Part shown: in pieces, positions 1-9,050 of the stretch
Layout of the letters: each line of letters begins with the position of its first letter
Numbering within the stretch: the first letter of the stretch is position 1
Assembly (NCBI GenBank): GCA_965248775.1
Contig: OZ252150.1
Location: forward strand, 3,286,001 to 3,350,000
Length of the DNA: 64,000 nucleotides
From: JBHHUI01 sp965248775
GTDB lineage: Bacteria > Chloroflexota > Anaerolineae > Anaerolineales > JBHHUI01
Direction of reading: 5' to 3'
Program-made: the position numbers and the translations under genes
The notes under the pieces: generated by a model
Databases searched by the model: none
Told to the model about the DNA's origin: nothing
The model's input: the letters and a program-made list of their open reading frames with translations, nothing else

Positions 1-386
1 GGGCACTCGGCAAACGCTTGGGCCGCCAACTGACTTTGGATGCTTTGGAGATGGCTCTGCGTTCGCGAAAACCGCCGCCAGGTCTCATCCATCATTCTGA
101 CCGGGGGAGTCAGTACGCCAGCGCTGAGTATCAGGCGCTGCGCAAGCTTCATGACATCACGCCCAGTATGAGCCGAAGGGGAAACTGCTACGATAACGCC
201 CCCATGGAGAGCTTCTTTGCCAGCCTGAAATCCGAGTGTGTATACCAGCAACTGTACGCCAGCCGGGCCGCTGCTCGCACCAGCGTCTTTGACTATGTCG
301 AAGTGTTTTACAATCGGCAACGGATGCATTCGGCCCTGGATTACATGAGCCCACATGCCTATGAACAATTACCTTTAGTGGCTTAA
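1..386 (+). CDS. IS3 transposase OrfB, C-terminal part (partial)
   Basis: This is the integrase-core (rve) region of an IS3-type DDE transposase. The translated residues include HHSDRGSQYAS with the second catalytic Asp, and NAPMESFFASLK with the catalytic Glu. The 122 residues readable from position 18 match the C-terminus of the OrfB at 984-1847. The 5' part lies outside the window. The reading frame is intact as far as visible. Confidence 0.9.
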   Translation, partial: ALGKRLGRQLTLDALEMALRSRKPPPGLIHHSDRGSQYASAEYQALRKLHDITPSMSRRGNCYDNAPMESFFASLKSECVYQQLYASRAAARTSVFDYVEVFYNRQRMHSALDYMSPHAYEQLPLVA

Positions 387-415
387 CCAACTGTCCACTG
401 AATCGGGGTAATACC
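1..415 (+). mobile_element. IS3-family element, right part (cut by window start)
   Basis: The segment carries the C-terminal end of an IS3 OrfB and the element's right terminus. It matches base for base, wherever compared, the end of the inverted copy at 955-2202. The terminal inverted repeat lies around 389-415 and contains TGTCCACTGAATCGGGGTAA. With the second copy it flanks about 540 bp of truncated host sequence. Confidence 0.9.
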
Positions 416-649
416 CAAGGCCGGGCAGTAGATTTGGAAGATTTCTTTATCTTTACGTCGGTTTGAAAAATGTTCTATGCCAAGTTTGACATAGATATTC
501 TTCATCTCGACCTTTACCGCCCCTTCACTCAGGCCAACTTCACCTGCAATGTCCTTATATTCGGGAGCTTCTTTACACAGCAGCCGAAGGACATCCAATT
601 CTCGGTCGTTCAACCTACGTAATTTCTCAAGTACAAGTGATGAAGCCAT
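416..649 (-). pseudogene. LuxR-type HTH protein, truncated by IS3
   Basis: Starting at the ATG at 649 (MASSLVLEKL), the product is a LuxR/GerE-type helix-turn-helix: LNDRELDVLRLLC, then a DIAGEVGLSEGAVKVEM recognition region and NIYVKLGI. The host-coded part stops at the IS3 terminus at 415, and the frame then runs on to a stop at 383 inside the IS. The C-terminal part of the original protein is missing. In Chloroflexota such N-terminal LuxR domains often precede membrane or sensor modules, so the lost part may have been one (inference). Confidence 0.6.
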
Positions 650-778
650 GATGACCCAAGCCGGTCCGCAGGTGAGTACCTGCGATTGAAAAATCTGTAG
701 CCTAATGAAAGCGCTGTACAGAGCGTTGGGTAAGTATAAACGAGCCGGTTGGATTTTAGAAATTGGAGCGCAAGATTT

Positions 779-952
779 ATGGAGCAGGCAAACACCTACC
801 GAGGACTGCGATTTGAAAGCTCTCGTCGAAGCCCGCGTCAACGATTGGTTCTCTTTTTGGGAGCCATTGCGGTGTTCACCTTGATTTGGGTGATTGTTCC
901 GCCTTCAACCCTTTACTGGCTCATGCTCCCTTTATTTACCCTTCTTATCTGA
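779..952 (+). CDS. Small predicted membrane protein
   Basis: The 57-residue product has a charged N-terminus (about residues 1-28) followed by two hydrophobic stretches (LVLFLGAIAVFTLIWVIV and LYWLMLPLFTLLI). The ATG at 779 is preferred because GGAG lies about 12 nt upstream. The gene is divergent from the LuxR remnant. Its stop codon is only 2 bp from the IS3 end at 955, so the native C-terminus may have been cut. The family is not recognised. Confidence 0.4.
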   Translation: MEQANTYRGLRFESSRRSPRQRLVLFLGAIAVFTLIWVIVPPSTLYWLMLPLFTLLI

Positions 953-983
953 GTGGTATTACCCCGATTCAGTGGACAGTTGG

Positions 984-1847
984 TTAAGCCACTAAAGGTA
1001 ATTGTTCATAGGCATGTGGGCTCATGTAATCCAGGGCCGAATGCATCCGTTGCCGATTGTAAAACACTTCGACATAGTCAAAGACGCTGGTGCGAGCAGC
1101 GGCCCGGCTGGCGTACAGTTGCTGGTATACACACTCGGATTTCAGGCTGGCAAAGAAGCTCTCCATGGGGGCGTTATCGTAGCAGTTTCCCCTTCGGCTC
1201 ATACTGGGCGTGATGTCATGAAGCTTGCGCAGCGCCTGATACTCAGCGCTGGCGTACTGACTCCCCCGGTCAGAATGATGGATGAGACCTGGCGGCGGTT
1301 TTCGCGAACGCAGAGCCATCTCCAAAGCATCCAAAGTCAGTTGGCGGCCCAAGCGTTTGCCGAGTGCCCAGCCGACGATCCGTCGCGAGTACAGGTCGAG
1401 GACTGCTGCGAGATAGAGCCACCCTTCACTGGTTGCAATGTAAGTGATGTCGGCCAGCCACACTTCGTTAGGCGCAGTGGCCGTGAAGTCCTGAACGAGC
1501 AAATTCGGCGCTACGGGCAGGCTGTGCTTCGACTGGGTTGTCACCTTGTAGCTCCGTTTGCGTCGGGCTTGCAGGCCATGCAGGCGCAACAGACGGGCCA
1601 CCCGGTTGTGGCCGCAGCGGATGCCGCGGTCCTGTAGTTCGCGGTGAATGCGCGGACAGCCATAGACGCCGCGATGCTGCTCAAAGATCGCTCTGATCTC
1701 GCGTCCCAACGCCTGGCTGGCTTGCTCGCGCGGGCTGACCGGCCGCTTGCGCCAGGCGTAGTAGCCGCTACGTGTGACTTGCAGTACCCGACACATCAGA
1801 CTGATGCTGTACTCGCCTTTGTGTTCGTCAATGAAGCGAAATCTCAC
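984..1847 (-). CDS. IS3 transposase OrfB
   Basis: This 287-residue DDE transposase has an HTH_21-like N-terminus (EHKGEYSISLMCRVL) and an rve core: WLADITYIATSEGWLYLA with the first Asp, HHSDRGSQYAS with the second Asp, and the terminal Glu in NAPMESFFASL. The C-terminal YVEVFYNRQRMHSALDYMSP is typical of IS3. Its start overlaps the orfA stop by 4 nt (ATGA), which suggests translational coupling rather than the usual -1 frameshift. It appears intact. Confidence 0.92.
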   Translation of the reverse strand: MRFRFIDEHKGEYSISLMCRVLQVTRSGYYAWRKRPVSPREQASQALGREIRAIFEQHRGVYGCPRIHRELQDRGIRCGHNRVARLLRLHGLQARRKRSYKVTTQSKHSLPVAPNLLVQDFTATAPNEVWLADITYIATSEGWLYLAAVLDLYSRRIVGWALGKRLGRQLTLDALEMALRSRKPPPGLIHHSDRGSQYASAEYQALRKLHDITPSMSRRGNCYDNAPMESFFASLKSECVYQQLYASRAAARTSVFDYVEVFYNRQRMHSALDYMSPHAYEQLPLVA

Positions 1848-2140
1848 TTCTGCTCGCGCGCAAACACCGCCAGGGCTTTTTTTAGGATGTCCCGTTCCTG
1901 GCGCACCACGTGCAATTCGCGCTTCAACTCGGCCAGCTCGCGGTCGCGCTCCTTCGGCTTTCCCTTTCCGGGAAATGCCTGCGCTCCATCAGCCGCGTAT
2001 TCAGCCCGCCAGCGATTCAGACTGCTACTACTTACTCCCAAATCCAAAGCAAGCTGCTCAACCGCTGTGTCGCTATCATACGATAACCGAACGGCTTCGA
2101 CCTTGAATTCGCGCGTGTATGTCTTCCGGTATGTACTCAT
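1844..2140 (-). CDS. IS3 transposase OrfA
   Basis: This 98-residue HTH_Tnp_1 protein has an N-terminal YTREFKVEAVRLSYDSDTAV, an HTH of the form LALDLGVSSSSLNRW, and a C-terminal leucine-zipper-like coil (RDRELAELKRELHVVRQERD). That is the normal OrfA layout for DNA binding and oligomerisation. It lies directly upstream of orfB with a 4-nt overlap and is intact. Confidence 0.92.
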   Translation of the reverse strand: MSTYRKTYTREFKVEAVRLSYDSDTAVEQLALDLGVSSSSLNRWRAEYAADGAQAFPGKGKPKERDRELAELKRELHVVRQERDILKKALAVFAREQK

Positions 2141-2210
2141 TTGGGTCCTCCCTGATCTGTGAATCTATCTTATCTCGTTGTCCACTAAACCAGGGTAATG
2201 CCAAAGAGTT

Positions 2211-2510
2211 TTGGACGCCGGAATTGACCTGAAAGGGTTCGTAGTTGTACATGAAGCACCGATGGGATTGCCTGCTCCGGCACAAGAGAGGGTGTCTCAC
2301 CTCCCTCAAATCTCAGACCAATTCAAGACTGCCTTATCAACAGCTAGCAAGACTGTTCTTCCGGCTCTTGGTATCGCACTATTGGCCGCCTCGCAAATTG
2401 CAGTGATTGCTGTCGCGGGAATGGCCATGGGGTTGGCGACGCTCGACCCTATTTTGGTCGTAGTTACAGAGGACGACTATTGGGTCGAAATCGATCGATG
2501 GTGGGATTAG
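2211..2510 (+). CDS. Membrane protein, probably N-terminally truncated
   Basis: The only available start is a TTG at 2211, just 9 bp inside the IS3 right end, so the real N-terminus was probably removed by the IS. The 99-residue remainder has two hydrophobic helices (about residues 48-80) and an acidic tail ending VTEDDYWVEIDRWWD. Its stop abuts the next gene's start at 2511. It is probably an accessory membrane protein of the transfer element (inference from position). Confidence 0.45.
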   Translation: MDAGIDLKGFVVVHEAPMGLPAPAQERVSHLPQISDQFKTALSTASKTVLPALGIALLAASQIAVIAVAGMAMGLATLDPILVVVTEDDYWVEIDRWWD

Positions 2511-2924
2511 ATGCGCTGGGGGAATGTAATCATGTGGCTGATAGGAGCGGGGCTATTCACCATCAATCTGCTTATCATCGCTCTCACAACCGCAATGCGC
2601 ATAATGCCGACCTTGTTCCATTTTTTGCGAGTGGGATTGCGCTGGCTACTGGTTATCTCATTCCGCCTCTATCACGTCATACTAATCAATTCCGCTTCAA
2701 GCGTTCATCGTACGGCCGGCATTTACATCCTCCGGGGAGTTCCGCGGATAGTTGCCTGCATCGTTATCTCGGCCCTTATAGCAACAGGGTTGATGCTGCT
2801 CGCTTTCCAATTCGTCGCACTGTGGGGGTTGGCTTTGGCAGGCATCCACGGCTTGGTTGTTGGGCTTCTGTGGGATGAGATCAGCGAACCCGACGGATTA
2901 CAGATTGGAGTGAGGCTCGAATGA
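2511..2924 (+). CDS. Polytopic membrane protein of the transfer module
   Basis: The 137-residue product has about four hydrophobic segments (residues about 5-28, 30-60, 75-95 and 97-118) and a short charged tail. It starts immediately after the preceding stop and overlaps the TraG-like ATPase start at 2921 by 4 nt (ATGA), so the three genes are likely co-translated. The family is not recognised. It could anchor the soluble coupling ATPase to the membrane, since that ATPase has no membrane segments of its own (inference). Confidence 0.55.
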   Translation: MRWGNVIMWLIGAGLFTINLLIIALTTAMRIMPTLFHFLRVGLRWLLVISFRLYHVILINSASSVHRTAGIYILRGVPRIVACIVISALIATGLMLLAFQFVALWGLALAGIHGLVVGLLWDEISEPDGLQIGVRLE

Positions 2925-4363
2925 ATATATTTGCTCGCTGGGTGATTGAAGGTGGGTCAACTCTTCTGACGCCATATCAACGCTCAACGCATACATACGT
3001 GATAGGCCAGCCCGGAACCGGCAAATCCAGGGCTCTGGAGTCGTGGATCATGCGGGACATAGATGCCGGGCGTGGGGTCGGCGTCGTAGATCCGCATGGA
3101 GATTTATTCAATAACCTACTTGTGCGGCTCTCGTCCAAGCCGGAAGTATGGAAGCGCCTCATCATTATCGATCCGACAAATCCGAAATGGACGGTGAGTT
3201 TCAACCCACTTAAGCCAATGCGAGACTACCCATATGAGCGGTTGGCAACTGCGCTCACCGACGTGATTATTCGTATGTGGAACGTCAATCCGGGTAGCGC
3301 GCCCCGAATGATTTGGCTTCTGACCAATAGCTTTGTCGCACTGTCGTCCCTCGGCCTCACGCTACTGGACCTTCCCCGGTTCTTAGGAGACAGGAAATTT
3401 CGAGAAGGCTTTTTGCCGCAGGTGGAGAATTATGAGGCCCGCATGTATTTTGAGCACCAGTTTCCCAAAACCGAAGGTGCAGTCCATCAATGGATAACGC
3501 CGGTTTTGAACAAAGTTGGCCGTCTTATTTTTGACCCAGATATGCGATTGATGATGGGTGGGGGAACTCCTCTTGATTTTCGCCAGATAATCGACGACGA
3601 CCGTATAGTGCTCGTTAACATTCCCAAGGGCATTCTCGGAGAATCCACAAGTGCCCTTCTTGGTGCCTTCATCGTATCGCATCTGCAGAAGGCTGCACTG
3701 AGCCGCGCGGACAGTGAAGGACGCGCGCCGTTCTACTTATACCTAGACGAATTTCAGAACTATTCGGCTGAGATTGTTCAATCAATTCTCACTGAAACCA
3801 GAAAGTATCGTCTCTCGCTAACTATTGCCCATCAATACCTCGACCAATTGAGCCCTGATACCAGAAGTGCGGTTCTCAACTCATCTGGCTCGATTATCAG
3901 CTTTCGTGTGGGTTATCACGATGCAACTCAACTAGTAAAAGAGATATTTCCTGCCCCTGATTTCATTTCCAATTACGAGTTCCGGCCTCGAGTTCAGAGC
4001 ATCGGACACTGGCCGATGCTAACTGTTGAAGAGAATAAAGTACCGATTGGCTGGGATGGGCTAACTCAGCAAATGGCTAATATGCGTGAGCGTATATTTT
4101 GGGTTAGACGAAAAGGGCCACATCGACCTGTGAAGCATCGCACATATAGTATGGAGTTGCCTATTATCGACAATCGGACAAAGACAAATATCTTAGACAT
4201 GCTTAGCACATCTGGTGCGTTATATGGTCGGTCGAAGGTAGATGCTCAACATGAATTTGATGAAAGGTACAGGCTTTCCTTCGCCAACTCGGAAGGGAAC
4301 TCGTTTGTGGATTTGGACAGCCTTCTGAACAGCGAGCTTCCGCCATTTTGGTCTGAACGATAA
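2921..4363 (+). CDS. TraG/VirD4-like conjugal transfer ATPase
   Basis: This 480-residue P-loop ATPase belongs to the coupling-protein/HerA-FtsK-like group. The Walker A motif GQPGTGKS is at residues 29-36, followed by VGVVDPHGDLFNNLL, a signature of the TraG/DUF87 class. The Walker B strand LYLDEFQNY has D276 and E277, and is followed by RKYRLSLTIAHQYLDQL, the TraM-recognition-domain region. No N-terminal membrane anchor is present, and the preceding membrane protein may supply it. The pairing with a replication-relaxation protein downstream is common in integrative elements of Gram-positives and Chloroflexota. It likely powers DNA transfer. Confidence 0.82.
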   Translation: MNIFARWVIEGGSTLLTPYQRSTHTYVIGQPGTGKSRALESWIMRDIDAGRGVGVVDPHGDLFNNLLVRLSSKPEVWKRLIIIDPTNPKWTVSFNPLKPMRDYPYERLATALTDVIIRMWNVNPGSAPRMIWLLTNSFVALSSLGLTLLDLPRFLGDRKFREGFLPQVENYEARMYFEHQFPKTEGAVHQWITPVLNKVGRLIFDPDMRLMMGGGTPLDFRQIIDDDRIVLVNIPKGILGESTSALLGAFIVSHLQKAALSRADSEGRAPFYLYLDEFQNYSAEIVQSILTETRKYRLSLTIAHQYLDQLSPDTRSAVLNSSGSIISFRVGYHDATQLVKEIFPAPDFISNYEFRPRVQSIGHWPMLTVEENKVPIGWDGLTQQMANMRERIFWVRRKGPHRPVKHRTYSMELPIIDNRTKTNILDMLSTSGALYGRSKVDAQHEFDERYRLSFANSEGNSFVDLDSLLNSELPPFWSER

Positions 4364-4386
4364 CGGTGTAATGGAGATCTAGGTCG

Positions 4387-5373
4387 ATGTCTTCAGATGT
4401 AGTATCTAAGAAACAAAAACAAGTTAGCGAGCCGCCTCCAATGAAGTTTCAGGAGCGCGATGGGCAAATTCTTCACGCCGTTTATGAAGTAGGGGACGGG
4501 ATGCTCGCTCGACGTCAATTGAAAGAAATGTTCTGGCCGGATAGCAAATCGGCCAGAGCGATGGAAAAGCGATTATCGCTTCTATATCACAACGGCTATC
4601 TCAACCGGCCCTCTCGATGGCAGCTAAGGACAAAGCCAATCGCAGAACCTATCTATTGGCTTGGATGGAAGGGGATACTCTGGGTGGCAAGTCAAAATTG
4701 TCACGATTTCGAGCCGCCAAAGAACGAGAAAGAAAGTTCGATGCGCTCCTTTACCCGCAGGCTCCGAGAAGTTGATATTCGGTGGCTTCGAGAACCGCGA
4801 TGGAGTCAACTGCAACACGATTTGGCCGTCACAGATTTTCGATTGTCGGTGGAAAAGGCAGTGGGGGAGCTACAGAGGTTAAACTTGGAACTCTGGGTTC
4901 CTGAAAGTCGGTTTCTCACTGATTATGACGAGGTAGAGTATCCGGTGGCCTCTCAGAATGGGGAGATAAAGATAAAGAAAAAAGGAATTCGACCAGATGG
5001 ATACTTTGTAATAGCAGATGAAAGACGCAAGGCAATGGGTTTGCCACACATTGCTCGGTTTCTACTGGAACTGGACAACTCTACACACGACAATAATAGT
5101 TTTGGGTATGAGAAGGTCATTCCTGGTATTGTCTATATGAAAAGCGACGCATATCGAGTGCGGTTCGGCTACAATTCAGGGCGTTGGCTGGTTGTTACAA
5201 GAGGCGGGGAAAGACGCATGAAGAATCTGATTCGACAGACACGTAACATTGGCGGGGCCAGTTCCCAAATATTCATGTTTTCCTCAGAAGGAAAGCTTGG
5301 TAAACAAAAATTATTCACATCGAAAGTGTGGTGGAATAACGACGATACAGACCCCGTTGAATTGTTCTTATGA
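4387..5373 (+). CDS. Replication-relaxation family protein
   Basis: This 328-residue protein fits the Replic_Relax family: an N-terminal winged-helix block (about residues 18-90: FQERDGQILHAVYEVG, MLARRQLKEMFWP), then a PD-(D/E)XK-like fold with GIRPDGYFVI and FLLELDNSTHD (about residues 195-235) that may form a nuclease-like site. Family members are associated with rolling-circle or conjugative elements. It begins 23 nt after the coupling ATPase and ends before a terminator-like hairpin at 5481. The family assignment is from sequence pattern only. Confidence 0.72.
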   Translation: MSSDVVSKKQKQVSEPPPMKFQERDGQILHAVYEVGDGMLARRQLKEMFWPDSKSARAMEKRLSLLYHNGYLNRPSRWQLRTKPIAEPIYWLGWKGILWVASQNCHDFEPPKNEKESSMRSFTRRLREVDIRWLREPRWSQLQHDLAVTDFRLSVEKAVGELQRLNLELWVPESRFLTDYDEVEYPVASQNGEIKIKKKGIRPDGYFVIADERRKAMGLPHIARFLLELDNSTHDNNSFGYEKVIPGIVYMKSDAYRVRFGYNSGRWLVVTRGGERRMKNLIRQTRNIGGASSQIFMFSSEGKLGKQKLFTSKVWWNNDDTDPVELFL

Positions 5374-5480
5374 ATTGAATGTCGAATTACCCCATGTCCA
5401 AACTGGCTATGCAAGTACCAGTCTTGCCACTATAATTGATGCCAAGCTCTAATTCTGTATAATTTTCTGAATTAATTTAA

Positions 5481-5502
5481 CCCTCTCGGAGGGCATTTTT
5501 TA
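5481..5502 (+). terminator. Weak rho-independent terminator after the transfer genes
   Basis: A CCCTC stem, TCG loop and GAGGG stem are followed by CATTTTTTAG. It lies about 110 bp after the replication-relaxation stop and before the methyltransferase at 5570. The stem is only 5 bp, so strength is uncertain. Confidence 0.5.
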
Positions 5503-5569
5503 GATTAATAGTGTGGCAAGGGCCGTGTCCCAAAACATATTAGAACATCGTACAATGAACATCTAACCA

Positions 5570-6313
5570 ATGGCATCAAATCAACAAACTCAGCACGAAC
5601 TAGACGAGATATATGGTCGTCCAAGCTTCTGGTGGCGGGATGGTCAGCAACGGCGACTCAAAATGGTTGCCGATTCGGTCCATCTTCAGGATGCAGTCAT
5701 CATCGACATAGGGTCTGGAGTCGGAACATATATGAACCAGTTCGGTCAATATTCAGAGCGCGTCTTTGGTATCGATCGCGTTCCTAAGTATGCTCGTGAG
5801 AGTAATAAACAGGCGGGGCGAGCAGTTGAAGGTTGCGCTGAAAATCTTCCCTTTAAGAAAAATTCATTTGGTATTTCGTTTTTACATGAAGTTATTGACC
5901 ATGTTGTAGATGACCGGCGCGTAGTAGTAGAAGCGGTTAGAGTAGTTCGGCCAGGTGGTCATATAGTGATATTTGCACCTAATAAAGACTACTTCTTTGA
6001 GACTCACGGAATTACTATTGGTGGTCGATATTTTCGTAACAATATTCCATTTCTAAATAAGCTGCCCACCAAAGTACGTGATCAGGTGGGTCCACAAGCA
6101 AGAGCCTATACGGAAGGTCAGATAATGAACTTATTTGACGGTTTGGATATCCAGATAGTGGAGATCACTCAAATCTATCCGGGCTTTGATAAGTTAATAG
6201 AAAGATTCGGCATACCTGCGAAATTGATTCGAGCAATATGCTATTTAGCAGAACGAACTCGACTGCGAAGATTTGGCATCTCACATTTCTGTGTCGTTCA
6301 AGTTAATTCGTAG
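5570..6313 (+). CDS. Class I SAM-dependent methyltransferase
   Basis: This 247-residue Methyltransf_11-type enzyme shows motif I VIIDIGSGVGTYM (about residues 44-56), an acidic residue after strand beta-2 in VFGIDRV, GCAENLPFKKNSFGISFLHEVIDH (motifs II/III) and VVRPGGHIVIFAPN (post-motif III). The pattern of a short N-terminus, the core fold and a C-terminal cap resembles enzymes of lipid or quinone tailoring, but the substrate cannot be told. It stands alone behind the terminator at 5481. Confidence 0.82.
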   Translation: MASNQQTQHELDEIYGRPSFWWRDGQQRRLKMVADSVHLQDAVIIDIGSGVGTYMNQFGQYSERVFGIDRVPKYARESNKQAGRAVEGCAENLPFKKNSFGISFLHEVIDHVVDDRRVVVEAVRVVRPGGHIVIFAPNKDYFFETHGITIGGRYFRNNIPFLNKLPTKVRDQVGPQARAYTEGQIMNLFDGLDIQIVEITQIYPGFDKLIERFGIPAKLIRAICYLAERTRLRRFGISHFCVVQVNS

Positions 6314-6508
6314 AGAGACTATTACAGTTTGTTCCGGTCGATTGAAAGAACAATGGCGAATCATACGGGTCGCGGGAAAACCCATTAGTACCATCTGGTA
6401 TTATTTATTCGCATCTTCCAACCATTTCCTGGTGCGATTCTCGGGTTACTCTAGGAATTTTCTCAGATTGATGGCGGCGAGTAGCCAATCTCGACCTTCG
6501 GTTGAATT

Positions 6509-8368
6509 ATGATTGATCTTCAGCTTTCCCTGTCGGAAATAAAGTCATTCTCATCTATATTAGCGGCTATATCCATATTCTGGGCGACAAGCTTCGTGTA
6601 TCTAAATACACGACGACTTTGGGATAGCATCGTTTTCACGATACTTGCAATTGGTGTGGGAAGTCTATTCTTTATTGACTCTCTGGACAGGAACCTAATA
6701 CGCTTCGGGCCATCTATCATACAAAGTACAACTATTCCTGTTTCATTAATGTTCCTGTTGTGCAGTGCAACCTTTTCCTTTACAGGAGATACTCGACGCT
6801 TAATAAAATTGGGCGCGATTGCTGTCGCACCTATATCAATCTTAGTCCTTTTCGCATCAAGTCGCCGGGATGTTAACTTCTGGTTTCCCCTGACCATAGC
6901 ACTGATCATTTTAAGCCTCGCTCTCCGAACTATTCATACGAACTACCTTAAGTCTAATGCACCTAGGACACTCCGTGGAAGACGATACCTCGAACTATCC
7001 ATCGTATTAGTAATGCTCTGGTCATTAAATTGGACAATTTTCGACTGGGTTGAAACCATAGGAGCAGTTGGCTATCTAATTGACATCGTCGCTCTTGCAC
7101 TCCTGCAGGCTCCAGTTTTTTGGTTTGCGTTTGGATTAGTTCGCAGATCTTCCTCTCTCCCGGGCCGCCACCTACGTCGACAAGCAGCATACTCCTTTCT
7201 TGTTGTACATACCATTGCAATTCCTATTACATTCTTCGGTGTCTTGGCTGGCCGCCAATTCATTGGAATTGAGCAAGCCACAGTTCAGGTGTTCACGTTG
7301 TTATTTGCATCTAGTTTTGTCGTGCTTCAACCATTATCGTCCCGCATTAATATTGTTCTCGCCCGAATGTTTACGGCCGACATCGGCAATCGTGTCGAAT
7401 TGGCACTCGGACTCGCCACTTCTGTCATCTCATACGAAGACCTTCATGGCGTTTTAACGAATCATCTCGATCAACTGCGCTATCAATTAGATGCAGAACG
7501 ATGCACTCTTACAGTTTCGACAATTGATGTCCAAAAGATGCCGTACGTGACGGTTCATAAACCCCAAGCAAATTCACCGTCGCATTTAGAATCGCAATAT
7601 TATTGGCTACCAGAAGAGGAAGCTGATCCCTTAAACGTTGTTAAGATCGGGTTTAAATCATCCGAATCAAGTTCTTCTGAGGAGGAAATTGTTCGTGAAG
7701 TGGATTTATTCAACCAAAAAATAGTAACTGCTTTAAAGTGGTTTCGCAGCCAAGAGAGTATCTTAAAAACTCTCCGAAACGTAGAACTTCTCAAACGCTG
7801 GAGATTGATGGTTGAGATGCAATCTGACGAAATCGTTGAATTCAAGCCAATTCATATCTACAAAATTGATGGTACTGATGAAGAGTCCGAATTTTTTCAA
7901 GATGTCCAACGCTGGGTCAATCTATGTCAGTCGCGCAAAGAATTTGGACTCAACGCCACCGATTTCCCTTTAGCTGGCTTGAAAATCGCTGCTTCGACGA
8001 ATACAGCTAATCCCGTTTTGGGGTTCAATAAAATAGCGACCGACGCAATCAAGGACCCTATTCCGGATGGGTTGCGTCCTCCTGAGCCACCAGATCCGGA
8101 CGATAGTCGCTGGGTGATCTATTACATATTGGAATATTCCGTTCTGGATCGCACGGTGGATCGCATCATATGCAATCGGCTTGGGTTTGAATACGACGGT
8201 CGAAACGGCAGTCAGCCAGATCCTGCTGGCTTCGATTCTGCATACGAGAAAAAGAAGGTTTTTCTAGACAAAAATCGGCACTCGGTTAGTCAAGCCACTT
8301 ATCGTCGGCGAAAACGAGATGCGATTGTTGCACTCGTACAAGTACTGCAATCAAAGAATTGCGATTGA
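6509..8368 (+). CDS. Large membrane protein with cytoplasmic sensor-like domain
   Basis: The 619-residue product has an N-terminal half (about residues 10-270) with eight or so hydrophobic helices, then LGLATSVISYEDLHGVLTNH, which resembles the start of a GAF-like domain after a 7TM module. A long hydrophilic C-terminus contains a proline-rich spacer (GLRPPEPPDPDDS) and a basic tail (YRRRKRDAIVALVQVLQS). No kinase, cyclase or receiver motif is visible. It may be a membrane receptor whose output is a DNA-binding or protein-binding tail (inference). The family is not recognised. Confidence 0.6.
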   Translation: MIDLQLSLSEIKSFSSILAAISIFWATSFVYLNTRRLWDSIVFTILAIGVGSLFFIDSLDRNLIRFGPSIIQSTTIPVSLMFLLCSATFSFTGDTRRLIKLGAIAVAPISILVLFASSRRDVNFWFPLTIALIILSLALRTIHTNYLKSNAPRTLRGRRYLELSIVLVMLWSLNWTIFDWVETIGAVGYLIDIVALALLQAPVFWFAFGLVRRSSSLPGRHLRRQAAYSFLVVHTIAIPITFFGVLAGRQFIGIEQATVQVFTLLFASSFVVLQPLSSRINIVLARMFTADIGNRVELALGLATSVISYEDLHGVLTNHLDQLRYQLDAERCTLTVSTIDVQKMPYVTVHKPQANSPSHLESQYYWLPEEEADPLNVVKIGFKSSESSSSEEEIVREVDLFNQKIVTALKWFRSQESILKTLRNVELLKRWRLMVEMQSDEIVEFKPIHIYKIDGTDEESEFFQDVQRWVNLCQSRKEFGLNATDFPLAGLKIAASTNTANPVLGFNKIATDAIKDPIPDGLRPPEPPDPDDSRWVIYYILEYSVLDRTVDRIICNRLGFEYDGRNGSQPDPAGFDSAYEKKKVFLDKNRHSVSQATYRRRKRDAIVALVQVLQSKNCD

Positions 8369-8537
8369 CCCCTTCGCTTGATAGCAGACTGAAACGCAAA
8401 TAGCAATCATTTTACATAAGTGGAGACTATTTTGACTTTGAGTCATTAATTTACTAACAAAGTGACAAGAAGTTGGAAAAATAAATGCTACATCTCGCAG
8501 CATAATAAAGCATGTCAAATTGACACGCTTAGAATAG

Positions 8538-8573
8538 ACGGGCTACACTTGACATAATGGCAGCCCGTTTTTT
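8538..8573 (+). terminator. Rho-independent terminator
   Basis: The stem ACGGGCT/AGCCCGT (8538-8544 and 8562-8568) has a 17-nt loop and is followed by a run of Ts. It closes the transcription unit of the membrane protein ending at 8368. Confidence 0.75.
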
Positions 8574-8654
8574 GATTCATTTCACTCCTTCCTTCGATAC
8601 TTGTAGCAAGGCTATGGCAAGCTCCATTGATCATGACGACAGGACACATTTATT

Positions 8655-9017
8655 ATGATAATTAGCGCAGAATCACTTTCTCGTCGAATTAAATCCCGAA
8701 GGCCGTCGCCAGTCAGGCTGGATATTCAATTTGAGCTGGATGTATATAGTGAAGCAGAGCCTTGTCCATATTGCCAGTCGCCTTCCACGCGAACTTTTAT
8801 CGACTTTGAGCACCGATTTCGAAAAAATGGTTTGCCGCATGTTGTACAAGCTGACGTTCCAGGATTTAGATGCGATAGATGTGAGATCGACTCATTAGAT
8901 GTTGACGCTACCATTTCAGCTTATGAAGCTGCTAAAAATGTTGTTCGGGATGCTGGGGATCAGGTTTCACTAAGAAAAATAAAGGCGTCAATAAGGGCAC
9001 TCCGTAAAAAAGAATAA
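8655..9017 (+). CDS. YgiT-type zinc-finger protein
   Basis: The 120-residue protein carries two CxxC knuckles (EPCPYCQS near residue 38 and FRCDRCEID near residue 77) joined by about 35 residues. That is the layout of YgiT/MqsA-type zinc-finger domains. No C-terminal HTH like that of MqsA is evident and no MqsR toxin lies upstream, so an antitoxin role is only possible. It heads a three-gene run with the hydrolase at 9051 and the HTH protein at 9719. Confidence 0.6.
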   Translation: MIISAESLSRRIKSRRPSPVRLDIQFELDVYSEAEPCPYCQSPSTRTFIDFEHRFRKNGLPHVVQADVPGFRCDRCEIDSLDVDATISAYEAAKNVVRDAGDQVSLRKIKASIRALRKKE

Positions 9018-9050
9018 CCACGTCGTTTCTCACTTCACCGCTGCGTACAG

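Larger units (their letters stand above)
955..2202 (-). mobile_element. IS3-family insertion sequence, full copy
   Basis: The element is bounded by inverted repeats readable as GGYATTACCCYGRTTYAGTG on each side (left about 955-978, right about 2178-2202). It carries orfA and orfB on the minus strand. The right flank runs into the N-terminally truncated membrane gene at 2211. I see no convincing target duplication, which fits recombination with the inverted partner at 1-415. Confidence 0.85.
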
